Positions 22,771 to 36,755 are shown, counted from the first letter of the stretch. The stretch is 64,000 nucleotides of DNA from Struthidea cinerea (GCA_013397865.1 VZTI01003649.1:1485386-1549385), one strand, 5' to 3'. Translations and numbers: made by a program. The notes: generated by a model not told the origin, from the sequence alone.

Positions 22771-25700
22771 CACAAGAAGAATTTCTCCCTTATCTAAAGG
22801 AAGCCGGAGATGTCAACTCAGAGGTACAATACACAGGATGAGTTACGAGGAGGAAATGATGCAAAGGGGCCAGACAGTTTGGAAATCTGCCTGCCTGCTT
22901 GTGTCCTATTTTGTGCCTTGGAGGATTATACTGACATCAATACCATATTGATTTTAAAAATCACTGACTGGAAGCTTGAATCTGTCAGCTGTATGACAAA
23001 ATGACAAAATCCAAAGTCCTTAGGACCCTCAAGTGTTCCATCTCTATTTTTGACCGCTCCTTGACATTGAACTGGGAGAAAGGGAGGGAGGATTTTAAGA
23101 TAAGCTTTTCAATCTATCAGTTATTTGTCATTTCCCTCATGTAATTTTTTTCTGAAAGTAGCAGCCTCTATGCCTCTGAAAGTACAGTGGGGGAAGATGC
23201 TGTGCTATCAAAACAGTTCATTTGCCTCTTACCAGACATCCACAAAGTTTGCCCAGAAGAGATTTTTCAATCATTTAAACCTATGTTTTAAGAAGGCTTG
23301 TCTCCTTTAAAAGCAAAGAGGAAAATGCTACTTCTTGGTATAGAACATAGGCATGCCAAGTGTTAAATTCCAGGTATTTCCTCCATACCCTTTCCAAAGC
23401 CTGGCTAGAAACATCTTGTCCCTTTGTAAGAAGCCTGTGTGGTCGGTCCTCAGCTTCTCTTGACAAGTCACTTTAGGTAGTGTGTCTCTGCATGCTCCCT
23501 GGTTAATCTTGCCATCAAAACCCTCTTGTTTCCATCCCTCATGCCACTGTTTCTGCCTATTTCGTGTTTCACCTCTTTACAGCCTCTCCTTCCCCATGTT
23601 TCCTTTTGCCCAGTCTCAGTGCTTGGCTGAAATGCTGCTTTTCAGCACAGTGTGATGGAAAGCCAAACATCAATCATCCCTTGTCTAGTCCATGGACTCC
23701 AGAAAAAGCAGTTACAAGGCACAGAACTCCTGGTGAAACCAGAGGGCTGTGAGGGAAGGGCCACATGCTCACCTGGACCCCAGGAAGCATGGTCCCAACA
23801 CACTTTCTGTTTGGCCAGGATATCTCCAAAGCAAAACTCGGGTACCGCAAGAAGAGGTCACCAGCAGAACTGTAGTTGCAGTGATGTGAGGACATGCTAT
23901 GCCATTCAGACATGGTTTTTTATCAAGAAGCCTCATCCTCATGAGGAGCTCAGATGAGGTTTTTTTAAGGAATAGCCCTGGATTATTTTTATCAAAGACA
24001 ATGTGGCCACTAGAAGTAGCATAATGGGGCTCAGCATGATTTACTTTTTTCCAGGACAATGGCCATTGTTCTGGTGGAGCTAAGGACAGTTTGGGCTCTT
24101 ACCAATTGCCATTTTCATATAAACCAGGGCAAAAAGCAAAATAGAACCTGACTCGCCAGCTGGGCAGAGCTGCAGTGGTTTCTCTATTGCTGCTGTAACT
24201 AAAATGTGGTAAAAACACAATCCAGTCTCTCAAGCCAGCAGATAGGATGAAAAAGAGAGTGTTAGGGAAATCCTGCTTTTTTTTGGCCTGAGTAGCCTGA
24301 TGAAAACTGGCCCTGCTCTGAGCTGGCGGCTGGACCAGCTGTCCTCCCGGGGCCCCTTCCAAACTGGATTTCCCAATGATACTCAAGAATGACAGACTTC
24401 TACTGGCCTGCACAAAAATTTGACTTGAACTTCCACAGACAGTAAAACAGAGTGAAATTCAAGATCCTAATTCCATTCTGAATTACAAGCCCAGGACTCA
24501 ATGTGGTTTTCTGGTTTTGTTTTTCATCAAGCCCAGCATATCCCCTGGTGGGGGGCTCCCCCGCAGCCAACCCCCTGGCCTAGCGGTTCAGGGAGTGCCT
24601 CCCACCCAGCAGTCCATGCATGTGCATGTCCTCCCTGAGGGCTACACCCCGCAGTCTCTTTCCAAGACTCCCATTGAAGCTGGAAGGAGTGAGAGATGTG
24701 TCTGCAGCTATACATTAAAATGCAAGGCCTGAATTTTTCTCAGTGGGACTACACGTAGAGTGAATATTATTTCTGCTCTTCCAGGGAAGCTGGAAGACAG
24801 ACACTGGCCCTGTTCCTTCTTCAGAGCATCCATCCCAGGCTTATCTGAAAATAGAGACCTACACTGGGACCATGCTGGTCTGAATGTGCCTAATAAAAGG
24901 GGATGGTACCAATGTGAAAGGGTGCTCACACATGCAGCTCCGGGCTGTGCTCAGGGAAAACACCCACATCAACAGTGACCGTGGGGAGCTGGAGGTCTCT
25001 GGTTTGTGCAGGCAGAGACCAGGGTGAAGCAGAAATGCTGTCAGGAAGGATGAGTTTGCTCCAAGGAGATTGGTACGTCTGCTGAACCAGACTGGAGAAC
25101 AGTGTCAGGAATTTTTCACTCGTTTGCACCCATCTCTAATTTCTTCCACCAACGCTCTGGCAGAACTGAAGTCTATTGATGTTTAAAAAGCTCCTGGAGT
25201 TGGTTTTTTCTCTCAGGGTGTTTTAGATGTATGCAATACATTGTGACTATGCTCCCAGAAACCTGTCGGATGGGCTGGATTTTGTAAATATGAATGTTAA
25301 GTCACAGATAAATGAACAAAGCAGATAAGCAGGTACAAGAGAAAATGCTGCTGTAAATCCAAGGTGTGCCTCTTCCGTAGCTTTATTTGGGAATCAGGAA
25401 GAAACCAGCACTCAGTCCTGTTCAAGGTAATGGTAGTTTTGGTATTGGGCATACACAATTTGGACTGGGCCCAGACCCTCTTTCTTCTTCATTTTTAAAT
25501 TGCTCTTGCCATAATTACCACTATTGTTGTAGGTAGTTGGTTTTTTTCCCCTTGTGTGTAAAAGCTATGATGCAAATGGGAGTCACTCCCAGAGAGTGCC
25601 CAAGGGCTGGGATGCAACTGCCCTGAGATGGGTCATGCTGAAAAATAATAAGGGTCAGGAGACTCATTCCAAATCAGATGGCATTGGCAAACATGCTGTG

Positions 25701-26506
25701 CCATCACTGTGCTCCAAAAGAAGTACCAGAGCCATGAGCCTTGGTCATGCCCCCAAAAAATCTGTGCAGCTGGGCTGGGACTCACCTCTGCTCTGTGGTG
25801 GTCATACAGGAGGGGTTGGACTTTTTCTCCCCAGAGCTATTTGAAAGTCCTGGGCAAACAAGGAAACTGGCCCTGGACAGGAAACTCAGCAATTGCACAG
25901 TGCTGACAAATGTCCAGAGACAATAAAGCACAAAAGCATAGAGAAAATGGGGAGCCTTGTGCTCTCCACTTCATTTTTCATGTGTAGGGATCTCAGGTGC
26001 CAGTCACAAAGAGACCAGACATCTGCAGACAATCCTGTGATATTTAAATTTATTTTTAGCTGCGGCAATGTAATTTGTGGCTAATGTGATGGTTTAAAAA
26101 AACAGAATCAGAAAGGAGTGAAGTTATTTATGTCTTTCAGCAAGACCCACACAGCCTGTTCCAGAGGCTCTACAGCCCCAGCCTAAGCCCCTGGGCAGAG
26201 GGCATGTGCATGGAGATGACACAATGCTGTGAGCTCTGCTCAGCTTTGCTACTAACAGACACTATTTGAGCATGTTATAAAGTGGTAATCCAGTAACCTT
26301 AGGCTCATACACTCTCTGCTTTCCTCTCACTAAAGTGGGAGTGCTATGGTGCTAAACTGAACTCAGCACAAGGGAGACCTGGGTACTTTCAAAGTCCAAA
26401 ATGGAGCCCTACTTGAGTCAGGTGATGAAGAAGTACTTACATTTATTTTCTACAATGTCAATTGTGTACTTTTTGCATTGTCTGTCCTTCAAAGAATGAC
26501 AGTTTA

Positions 26507-26532
26507 GGGATGAAGGGGGATGAAGGGGGAGG
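26507..26532. repeat. 10-bp tandem duplication
   Basis: The unit tgaaggggga occurs twice in tandem (26511-26520 and 26521-26530) with G-rich flanks. It is a minor purine-rich repeat. Confidence 0.75.
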
Positions 26533-29189
26533 TTTGGCTACTTTTTTTGCCTTAGCAGAAAATCATCCTTGAATAAAGATCCCAGAAACATTATTAACCC
26601 CAAAGCAGTATGTTCCAGAAATTATGAATATGTGGAACAGAGTCTATGCACATATACGATGAAAATTATTTCCAAATTTTGTCTTCTTTCCTGTCACAGG
26701 ACACCTCAACAAGGTGCTGTCAGGAGAGGACTTAACCATAACTTTTCAACAAACCCCCTTAATCAATCAAGTTGATATATATTCATGTAGTGCTGGGGCT
26801 GAATTTGGCACTGCCGTGGCAAAGGCTTGCAAAACTGTAATTTGCATGTAAGTTCCCTTGTGTTCTTCATCAAATATTCATACCTTTTTGGTTTTGATTT
26901 CCATTATTCTTCAGGGTACCACATACCTGAGGTACCTGAGATGCACGTAGGTACTCTTGGGTCTGAAAGAAACAGGGATAAAAATAGGCTTCATTAGCTG
27001 TGGGTAGAGGCCTATTAACAGGGAACTAGAGATGTTTCTCATAGAGCATATTTCTGGCTCTATACCTGAGATGGCTGTGACCATTAGTACTGTGCATATA
27101 ATGATATGTAGTAGAAAATAATATATTTCACTGTATTTCCCATACAAATATTGTCAGTTCATATCACACAATTGGCAGCTCTCTTAATTTTTTCACATTT
27201 TCCCCTTCAGAAAATACTTACCATTCAAAAAGGAGCAAACCACCTTTATACACAGACAGGTAGACTATGCCATGAGGGTTTTTCTTTTATGTGGGTGTTG
27301 CTATAAAGGAAGATTATAATCTAGGGCTCTTGCCTGTGGGTTATCTTGCAAATTGTCTAAGTTCATTTACAAAAGTGTAGGGTATGGAATGGGACTTCAT
27401 AAGAAGAAACCAGGATATTTCACAAAATCTCAGTACCTTGGCATTTCCAATTCCTAGTCTGCTGGACTGCAGAACAGTGTGGCTCAGAGATGTCAGGTGT
27501 CAGAGGGGTGTTCAGAGGAACAGGACAGTGCCAGAAACTCAGCCCCAGAGCTGCCAAGTCTTATAGTAAGACCAGGTCACTTTCTTTTCCTCCCAGACTT
27601 CTGTTTTCATCACTACTTTTCAAAGTCCTGGCTGATGCAGTACCTGAAAGATGGGTTTTTTTTTCAGCTCGACCTTACAAGAGAGAGTACAGAGCACCTG
27701 TGGCTCTTTCCCACAACAGTACAAGGAAGTTTTCGGAGGTTCATGCTTCATTAGCTCTGATTCTCCAGCCATAACCATTTGGGTACAATGTGCATAACCT
27801 GCACAGTGATTTTGGCAAGATAAAAATCCTTGATGATTTTTTCTGCCCTGTGGTCCATGCACTGCCACAAAAGGTGGAAGACCTTCTGCTGTCCCTGACT
27901 ATAATTCTATTTCCCAATACCTGCAACATCGGATATCACAGGAATTACTGCAGTAAAAAAATACCCTGTGAGATAATGTAATTTTTTTAAGAAAAGTTAA
28001 GAGATGAAGTAATCATGAGAAAGAGTCCAGCACACTGACCTTGTGGCTCATTCTCGTCATCTCTCTTTTCCCCAGATGGGGATGTCCTTACTTCTTGTCC
28101 AACAACTTTGAGGCAGTGGTGACTGCTTGGGATCACCTTCTCAGAGCTGTGGGTATAAGCAAGACATATCAGGCTGCATATCACCAAAATGCTAAGATGG
28201 AGAAGGAGACCATGGTAACAAGCATCTTAGCTGGAGAAATGGCCTTCACTGAGTGGAAAAATGCTGGATGCACAACAGCTACAGGGCTGCTTCTGCAGGT
28301 GATACTGGCTCTGTTCTTCCAAATGACAGCTGGCTGACATCTCTCTTTGTAAGGTTCATTCCTCTGGAAGATATGACTGTCATGAGAGAGCATATTGCAG
28401 CTTGGGGTGGGGAGATAGCACTTCAGCCTTTAGCCTTTCTCTGACAATTTTCATGAAAATGGATTCCAGTTCTCCTCTGCAGATTGAAGAAAAGCAGATG
28501 TTTGCCATCTACTGTGTTTTGAGCCAAGGCTTGTGTGGGACAGATGAGATAGGGCCAGTGATTCAGTGTCAGAGGAGACATACTAGGCACATGCCAGAGC
28601 TGCAACAACCTCTTCCCAAGTGGGTCCACGTAGGAGTAGGCCCCACTGTGTCAGACCCGAGGCCAGAACCATTCTGCCTATGATGAGGCTCCTACTTCAA
28701 CCCCAAAGCTGCCAAGCTCTCCTACAGCACTGCTTCCATTAAATATATAGGGTCAGGGGCCAGGCTGCTGTTGCCATGCAGGCTGCCTCCCAGCCAGCTG
28801 AGAGTCCTGAAACCCCATCTACTACTGCCCTGTGAAGAGGATGGGGTAGGGATGTTCAGGGTATTTTTGGCCAGGAACATTGATGGTGAGTTTGCTGTTG
28901 GCCAGAACATAAGAAGAAACCACATCTTCCTTTATGTTAACAAGTGGCTCTCCTTTTTCAGCGGGGAAGACCAAGGGGAGCTGTAAGGGCAGCTTTCACT
29001 TTCCAGAGAGGAAAGCACCACTGCTTTCTGCCTGTGTCCTCGAGGGCAATATACAGCAGCACATCTTTACCTGGACAGTTATTTAAACAGCGCACATGCC
29101 AAACAATGAGCCCAGCCCCAAATTCCCCACTCGATGTTTCTTCCTCTTGCACCCGGTTGGGGTTTGGCCCTCCGTTTCACAGCCTAGGT

Positions 29190-29480
29190 TCCAAGGGCCT
29201 CCGCTCTGGCTCAGGAGGGAGAGCCGGGCGCTGCAGTGGGAGTGGGAGGAGCTGCCCCGGGGAGCCAGCACCCCGCTGGCGGCGGAGCCGGGGACCCTCC
29301 GCCGGCGGGACGGCATCGTCCTCGCTGCCGCTCCTTACAAGGCTGGAAGGGTTCCACCTTTCCTGCGGGGGTGGGCGAGCCGGCCCGCGGGAACCAGCCT
29401 GACCGTAGATGACTGTGGAAACCTTCAAGCTCCCGGCCACGCGCCGTGAGGCCAGGCACAGCCCAGGGTGGGAAAGCCTG
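29190..29480. promoter_or_regulatory. Orphan CpG-island-like patch
   Basis: GC content and CpG density rise sharply compared with the flanks (for example ctggcggcggagccggggac, ccgccggcgggacggcatcg, gagccggcccgcgggaacca). A GC/CACCC-type box gggcgtggc lies near 29487. No coding exon with splice sites is evident, although frames are open in several registers because stops are rare in GC-rich DNA. It lies roughly 10 kb upstream of the presumed ACTN1 promoter. It could be a lncRNA promoter, an alternative ACTN1 first exon or an enhancer-type island. Confidence 0.5.
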
Positions 29481-32184
29481 GAGGGGGGCGTGGCATGGCC
29501 CACCAGGGACTCTCGGCTTTTGTCCCTACACCAAGCACCAGACACCGCTGGGGTCGGGGAGAGACAGAGTGATCAGAGGGGAGTCCAGTCCACCAGTGCT
29601 GCCATGATCCAGCTTGTGTGCATCACTCATCCGGGAGACCCAGTCAGGGTCACTGACTGCTGGGCTGCACAGCAGCCACACTAAACCCTGCTTAAAGCTG
29701 TAATGTAAAAAGCCTGCAGTTTGATTCCCGGGCATCCCACGTGGAAATGCATCTGTCCTTCCTGGGACAGGAGCACAACCACAGGGAAGGCCTCTGCTTG
29801 ATGCCTGCCTTGCAAAAACAATAATTAAATAAATAATATTTTTTTAAAAGTCAGGAAAGAAACATGTACCAATCCACTGGGGTTAATTTGTTGGTCCAAC
29901 AAAAGACATGAGAGACTGATGTCTTGACATGTGGACTTCAGGCTTAATGTGAGGTCTGCTCCACCACTCTATATTATTTATTACTCCTCAACCACTTTAT
30001 CTCCTTCTGTGCTATTGAAGAAATAGCTTAGGCTTTCTCAAAGGAAAAAAAAAATAATTAAAAAGCAGAATATATAAATGGAGAGCAGGATGCCCTGGAA
30101 AGAGCTCCTAGAGATGGGAGAAGACCTGTTTATGGGATAAACTCTCAATGGTAAAGATGACTCTGGCCCTGACTGCTGGGCTATAGCCACAGGGAGCACA
30201 GGTGGAACATGCACACAGGCAGCAGCCCAGCCTGAATGAGGTGGCGGCTGGGCTGTCCCGAGAGCCTCCTTCCCTTGGTCTCAAAGTGCCACTGTCTGCA
30301 TTTCTCACATCCCTCTTTACTTGCTGTGTATCAAAGCTAATTTTATGAGAGGCTTGGAGGGAAGGCACAAGCAAGTAAGTCATGGCTCAGAGAGTCAAAG
30401 CACTGCAGGGAAGCCCAGGCTTGCACAGCTGGTTTGGAGCCTCCTCTTAGAGAAGCGATTAAAGGAAGCTGGGGAGGGCAGTTTACTTAGTTTGCCTGCT
30501 GAGCAGCTGTCCCTGCTGTATGCTGTTGGTGCTGCCCAGCAGCATCATCCTCGCTTGTCTTACAGCACTGGACATACTGCTCCACAAGTGTCATGTTCCT
30601 CAAAGTGAAGCCACTGCAAATACAAAGGTATGAGGTTCTCTGCTGCTTTCCAAATAAGAAGCCTTCTGATACAAGAGGTAACTTTGCACTGCGCAGTTTG
30701 ATTTCCAGTAGCTGTGCAGAGTTGTTCCCACTGTACAGAGAAGAAACAGCCAGGAAAATGAGCTAGTTAGGAGACAAGAATAATGAACACAAGATGATTT
30801 TCTGTACAAAGGCATGCATAACCCATAGCTGCTTCTATGCAGCAGTTTTTGCTTGCAGAGCACAGAAGCTTAACCTGTTCTGCAGAGACAGGCAGGCTGC
30901 CAACCACCCAGGTGCTCCTTGAACCCTCCACAGAAGTGGGGTGAAGGCACTTCTTCAAGAAAAGCCCACAGCCGTACCTCTTTGTATAATGGATAGCTTT
31001 AGGCTCCAGGAAGTGTATTTTGGGAAGGCAAGCTAATGGAGCAGTGACTTTAGGCTCAGCGTGTGGGTTCTGCTCCAATTCTGAGAAAAGTCTGAATTTG
31101 GATCCCAGCCTCACTGACTCACTGCTGGACCACTGTGCGCTGAGAACAAGCTGACATGCCTGGAAGGCTCTCGGTATGTTTTTCAGCTCTACAGACTACT
31201 TTTCTAAAGGGAGTGAGCTCTTCCTCTACACCACACTGTGCTAAGCTGTGCCACCTCTGCTGCTGGTGGAGGCAGGTGGCTTGGCATTGTACAGAAGAAA
31301 CTGAAAATGTCAGGTGTTTCTCCCAGGACAGCCTTAGGAGCACTAGATGATACTACAGGAGCCTTGATTAGCATCCTGAAGACCACAGATAAGAATCAAC
31401 CAACTCCCTTCACACTTAGTTTTCGTTTAAAGCATTTTAGAGCATTCATGTCCTGATGATGCACCATGATGAGGGCGGGCCTCTCTAGAATCCCATGGAT
31501 CCGCATTTTCTTAGCCCTTTATGAACTATCTGTCATTGTGGCTCCATACCCAAGCATGGATTGTGAATGTAGTTTGCAGTTTGATGACACTGTGACCCAT
31601 CTAACTGTTGAAATAAATAATTGATGCTAAAAGCATGAGGAGATGGAGAGGCTATGAGAGGTGCATTTAAAAGCCAAAACCAGGACTGAAGCATCTCCTG
31701 TCAGCATTTGGAGTACTGATGGTGAGTTTTGATGGTAGCTGTAACACAGAGAACTGCCACTTCCTTTATGAGGCAGCTGGAAGTGGATTTAAAGCAGGTT
31801 TTTGTCCATGTAAGTGTATATAAATGTATTTTTTCCCACAGCCCCTTTCACCTTACTCACCTCTCAGCTGAGTCAAGTTCCTGCAGCAGTTGTGCTGCAG
31901 TGTGCTTTACACATGGGTGTCTGATGAGACTGTCTAGGTCAGGTTCCGTATGTCTGATTTTACATTTTAATGTCCCTACAGTTGTAAATACTTTTCTTCA
32001 ATCATTAGTCTCTTTACAATCATGTAGCTTCATAGTACTGTCTTACCCTCTGAAGCTGATGGTATTGCACAGTATGAAACCCAGCTGGAGGGGATCATGC
32101 AAGGTGACACAGGGTTCATCTTCCAAGCTCATGGTGGGGTTGATTGTCCCTAAAGTTCAGCCTTTCTTATAACTGTCCTACTTG
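29481..32184. other. Intergenic, no supported gene
   Basis: Unique non-coding sequence. A CACGTG E-box with flanks ccCACGTGga lies near 29740, and there are A-rich stretches near 29820-29850 and 30045-30060. No frame here has recognisable protein character. Confidence 0.65.
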
Positions 32185-32560
32185 TTCTTTAAAATCTCCA
32201 GCAATGGAAATTCAGCAGCTTCCTTTGGTGGCCTCCTCAAGTGCTTTGCTATCCTGACCGTTTGCAGATTCCCCAGTGGCCACGGCAAATGGTGTAATGT
32301 GTTACTTTTTGCAGTAAACTTTTATGTATTTGAGGACTGGTACTGTGTCTCACTTAAATTTTTTCTTTCCTAGACTAAACAAAGCCTGCTTCTTCCAGTC
32401 TCCTCTCAAAGGTCAGGTTTTCTAGACCTCTGAGCCTTCTTGTTACTTCTCCTTTGGACTCTCTCCAGCTGATGTGTATCTGTCTTAAAAACTGGCACCC
32501 AGAGCCAGACACAGGACTCCATCCACAGCCTTACAAATGCTGAGAGGGACAGAAGGCTTG
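32185..32560 (-). mobile_element. Old, divergent CR1 fragment
   Basis: The + strand follows the reverse-orientation CR1 layout with heavy divergence. An aatctccagcaatggaaatt segment is followed by gcagcttcctttggtggcct and gactaaacaaagcctgcttc. After these come cagtctcctctcaaaggtca, cctttggactctctccagct and agccagacacaggactccat. These blocks occur in the order expected for CR1 3' regions, so this is an older insertion than the copies at 13.2 and 38.4 kb. The boundaries are approximate. Confidence 0.75.
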
Positions 32561-33111
32561 CTTCTCATGTTCTACAAATGACACTGCTTTGTGCACGCAC
32601 TTCTGGACATGGAAGTCCTGGGGAAAGGCCTGAAAGAGCTGCAGCTCTGGCATTAGCATCTGCCTGCACAGCATTCATACCTTGCCTTGCCGCTACAATT
32701 GCACAGCATTCCCTGGCTGCTGACAGTACAGCCTGCTCCAAATCTGTTGATGTGTGCTCGTATGTGTTTGTTCTGCATATAGAGCTCACATAGCCTCAAC
32801 TCTCACACCATGCACTTCCCCACAGAGAATTAAAGACTGCAGTACATGCCTGGCCTGCTTGTACTGCATTTTGCATTGTATCAAATTTCTACCATCCATC
32901 GCCCTCCATGGTTTCCCCTACAGGATTATCCCAGGCCTGCATTATTCATGGAGCAAAAATTATGAGCAAGTGAACTTCATGCACGATCAGGTCTTACACC
33001 AGCTCTCTGCAACCTGTCAGTGACCACAGCACTGAGCTCTCAGGTGATGCGTTTCTGTGGCAGAATCCTGCAGATCTTCCCCCAGGAATGCTTCTTTTAT
33101 GCAAAACTGTC

Positions 33112-33134
33112 CCATGGATGGATGGATGGATGGA
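33112..33134. repeat. (ATGG)n microsatellite
   Basis: About five tandem copies of the tetranucleotide ATGG (ccatggatggatggatggat). A simple repeat. Confidence 0.9.
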
Positions 33135-36100
33135 GCTTGGGGTCTGCAGACAGCTACAGACCACTGCAGCAGCATGCAAAATCTTGAGCAAGCACCATCA
33201 AAGAGCTTTGCTCTAAACATATCTGAGCGCAGTTGTGGGTTTGTTCAGGCAGGGATTGCTGACAACAGCTGTGACCTACAGCTGCATGCCCTACCTATAT
33301 TGGTTGTATTTGTAAGGGACGCAGTGTATCCCAGAGCAGTGATGGATGGCATAGCAATGATATGGCTGTCTGGTCAGTGTTAGACTCGCAGGTCAGTGGC
33401 AGAGCCATGTGGGAAAGAAGCCAGTGCAGTGTGTTGTTGCTGAAGTATGATGAGGCATCTGCCTTGCTCAGAAGAAATGAAATGTTTGTTGGCTTTCTCT
33501 CTGGAAAGTGATTCCAAGCTATGGCCAGAAAGGGGTTCTGCTTGAAAACAGCCAGAGGATACCACTGTACAAGTGATATACTGAAGATGGGGGAGGGCTG
33601 GTTTTTTTTCAAGCACTGTACTACAAAATAGCAGACTTGCAATTATGGAGAACATCAAAGTGAATGGATTTTAAGTGAAGTTTTTAAGCTGGAGCTAAAT
33701 AATGATATGTCTGAGAGCTCAGTGACTCTCGTATAAAAAAAGATTTTGTGTGAAGGCAAGGGTGGAGCCAGAAAGAGACTAATCCCTGTGCTTGCTTTTC
33801 TTCTACTGTGTTGCAGCTGTTCCCTATCCAGAAAAACTTCACACTTACCTCCAAAACTTGTCACACTTGTTCTATGGTCAGTTTTGGTGCCTGGGAAGTG
33901 AGAGAAGCAACAAATTCTGCCTCTTGCATCTTTAAGCTGTGGGCACATCATCAGGCAAGCTCTGCTCAATCAGAGAGTGAGAACAAGAGACTCAAACCTA
34001 AGTCTCCCTCTTGGTGGCACAAGGAATGAGCCATCCTATATTTCATTTGCAGTCTCCAGAAGTAAGTAGGTTCTCCTGTCTTCTTGCTGCCATGTAGAAG
34101 GCACTGGTTGGCTTTGCCTTTCAGAGCTCTGCTCATGGAGGTGTGTAGCTTCTGCAGCAGCTGCTGTACCATGGCTTCCCCTGTGCCTCAGGGAAGCCCC
34201 TTCCTCTGCCTCCACCAGGACAGATGGCACTGAGCATGGCCTGGATCAAGCCTTTGGTTTGTACAAGGGATACACAAGTTGTCAGGGATTTGTGCACTTA
34301 TGGTGTCCAGTTTGAAGTGTGCTCTCTTCTACACTTTAATCCATTCCCTGTCTCTTGTAGGAACATGGAAAATGCTATTGTCTTAACTTCTCTGGTCCCT
34401 GAGTCTCCTTATTGTTTGGGCCAGACAGAGGTACTGTGTCAGCACCGTGAAATGGAACGTCCTTTAAAGACTGACACAGAAAACCAAAAAGACTGAGGAA
34501 AAGAAGCCCACAAAGACCTGCCCCTCAGTAAAGGGCAACTTGGAGGCAAAACATGAAAATGAGAAGTATTTACCATGGGTGACTGAAGGTCTCTATGCCC
34601 ATATCATAGAATAAGGGTGGTAATCCCAGTGAGGTGGTCATTTCACGGTACAATGTGTTTCATGGGCATCTAACGTGATTCCGTCAGTGCCACTGGATGG
34701 TTTTACTTCTGCAGAACCAGCTCAGCAGCTGCCCAAGTTGCTTGGGTTGCATGATGCTCCTGTGCACTTTTGAGCAGCAAACACTTTTCCCTTCAGCGAT
34801 AAAGTGAGGGAGAAAAGGGGACGTTATATGGGCAGTGTTGGTCAAGTTCTCCTTAAAGGATGAAAGTAGATAGGGGTACGTGATAACAGGACTACAGGAC
34901 TAGAGGTGTAATTCCTGATTCTATTGTTGTTCAAGTGAAGCTGTGAAAGCAAAGGGAACAATCTAGGGTATACTCTGCTAGAAAAGTAAAATCAGGATTT
35001 TTATAGGGAAAAAATATAATTTTCACAAAATGACACACATCAAACAATATTAGCAAATATATATGAAGACTGCTCTATAAGTCACTTTGACCTTAAAGCT
35101 CATGCTCTGAACAAGCATAGCTGACTTCAGCAGAAGGAGGAGATAATATCCTCTTCAGGTACTTGTGCAATCCCACAGTTTAGGATGAAGGACTGGGGAG
35201 CCAAGTTTTGAAGATCAGGTGATTGGGAAGGGAAGCAAAGGCAAAGAGGACTTAGGATGGTAGGGTCCTACTAGAAGAGGAAGCGCAACTGGGGGAAGAG
35301 GCCCTGAAGGAAAGAAGATGTTTTGTACTTGGGGGCTTCATTTGGGCCTCTTTTTTCTTTTGTCCAAACACAGCATTTCTACCTTGGTTGTTCCTTTTTT
35401 TTTTCCTCACTTCCACTTATGCCTGGATGACCTCCTCAATTATTCCATGACACTTCTTAAAAACACAAGTTCTACCCAGTCCCTGGGCACAAGCCCCTTC
35501 CTCCCCAGACCCCATGAAGCATGGTATACTCCACTGAGCTCTACCAAATTAATGTCTGCATTTCCCAGGGCCTGAGTTCTTACTGGTAGTGTGTCCTGGA
35601 TTGGTGGTGTAAAAATTATGAAAAATAATTTAACTTGTTAAATTCTTTTCTGTGACAGCCCAATTTGCAGTTCAAATTTAAGTGCCAAATCTCTGAGCAA
35701 CAAAGTTTTTGTGCACCTGCAGAATATAAGTGCTGAAACTTGGCTGTGAGACTGCCCAAAACAAAAGTCAAGGGCCATTCCAATACAGCCTTGTTCATTG
35801 TTGTACAGTGACTGAGCTCACCTGCTGGGCCTCGTTACAGAAGCTTACGGATGTTCTTGGCAAGAAAACACATATGTCCCCAGGGAAGCTTCTGACCTGT
35901 AGCTAATATGCAAAGCACAAAGAGAATGAGCAGCAAACAGTAACCAGAAATACCCTAATGCCTTCGGGCTTCTTCCTCTTTTCCTCTGTTGCAGGCTGAA
36001 GAAGTAGGATGTACGTCCAACCGTTCCCACGGTGACTCTGCCCCCTGCCCTGCAGAAAGCCCACTCTCCCTTCATTGGATCAGAAGGACTTTACTGGAGA

Positions 36101-36745
36101 CCCACTTGATCCAGCAAGGTTGGAATAATGCCCATGGAAATCAGCAGCAATCTTGTACAGAGAAGAGAACTCTAGGAGTAATGAAAGGAAGTAAGGAAAA
36201 CCAGAGTACTGCTGGGGTTACAGGCACCTCTCCCACCAGCAGCACCGGTCTCTGTAGCTCCTGTTGCTGCTGTGCTTCCCTCTCCCATTGCAAGCTCATC
36301 TCTTCCCCTTCGTGGTGCCAGTACAACTCTTTGCAAGGGAAAAGGTCAAGTGGATCCGGGAACTATCCCAAGTTTGGAAACAGTCTTTTTTCCTCCCCTC
36401 ACTATTGCTCGTAAGTTCACAAAACTCAGGCCAAGAACACTCACTTCCTTTTGTTAAGGAGTTTATAAAAAGCTAGTAGTTGGGATGGGCTTAGGAGTGA
36501 AAAATTAAGATATTTCCCAGAAATCCAAGAAAGAATTTTGAGAAGCAAAGATGATGAAGTTAGAAATACAAATGTCAGGGACAATTAGGAGAGAGGCCCT
36601 AATACGCTAGAAACCTCACAGTAGTTCTTGATTTTATAACAATTTGTTGTACTTTTGTTGTATATTAAATTGTCTAATCCATCCTTTGCCCTGTGCAAGA
36701 AGAAATAGGTACATGAACAGGATATTGGCAACTAAAAACATTTTT

Positions 36746-36755
36746 CTATTTATAG
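36746..36755 (+). promoter_or_regulatory. Consensus MEF2-type site
   Basis: CTATTTATAG matches the MEF2 consensus YTAWWWWTAR and is close to palindromic. It lies about 2.4 kb upstream of the CpG island. A few such matches are expected by chance in 64 kb, so the functional call is weak. Confidence 0.2.

Larger units (their letters stand above)
13731..29189. other. Intergenic region, no supported gene
   Basis: About 15 kb lie between the CR1 at 13.15 kb and the CpG-rich patch at 29.2 kb. Several antisense frames of 140-190 codons occur where GC content rises (around 14.7-15.1, 15.7-16.1, 17.2-17.8 and 19.1-19.7 kb), but their translations are rich in Pro/Ser/His/Cys/Trp, match no family I recognise and lack clear splice context. 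I treat them as chance. Small repeats and a possible regulatory cluster are listed separately. An unannotated lncRNA cannot be excluded from sequence alone. Confidence 0.65.

Noticed and set aside
29480..29520. Possible CTCF site (ccaccagggac)
   Set aside because: Only the first part of the CTCF core matches and the GGC-rich half is missing, so the match is too weak to annotate.
31729..32172. 147-codon plus-strand frame next to the old CR1
   Set aside because: Cys/Ser/Leu-rich translation without motifs. It ends at the edge of a divergent CR1 fragment.
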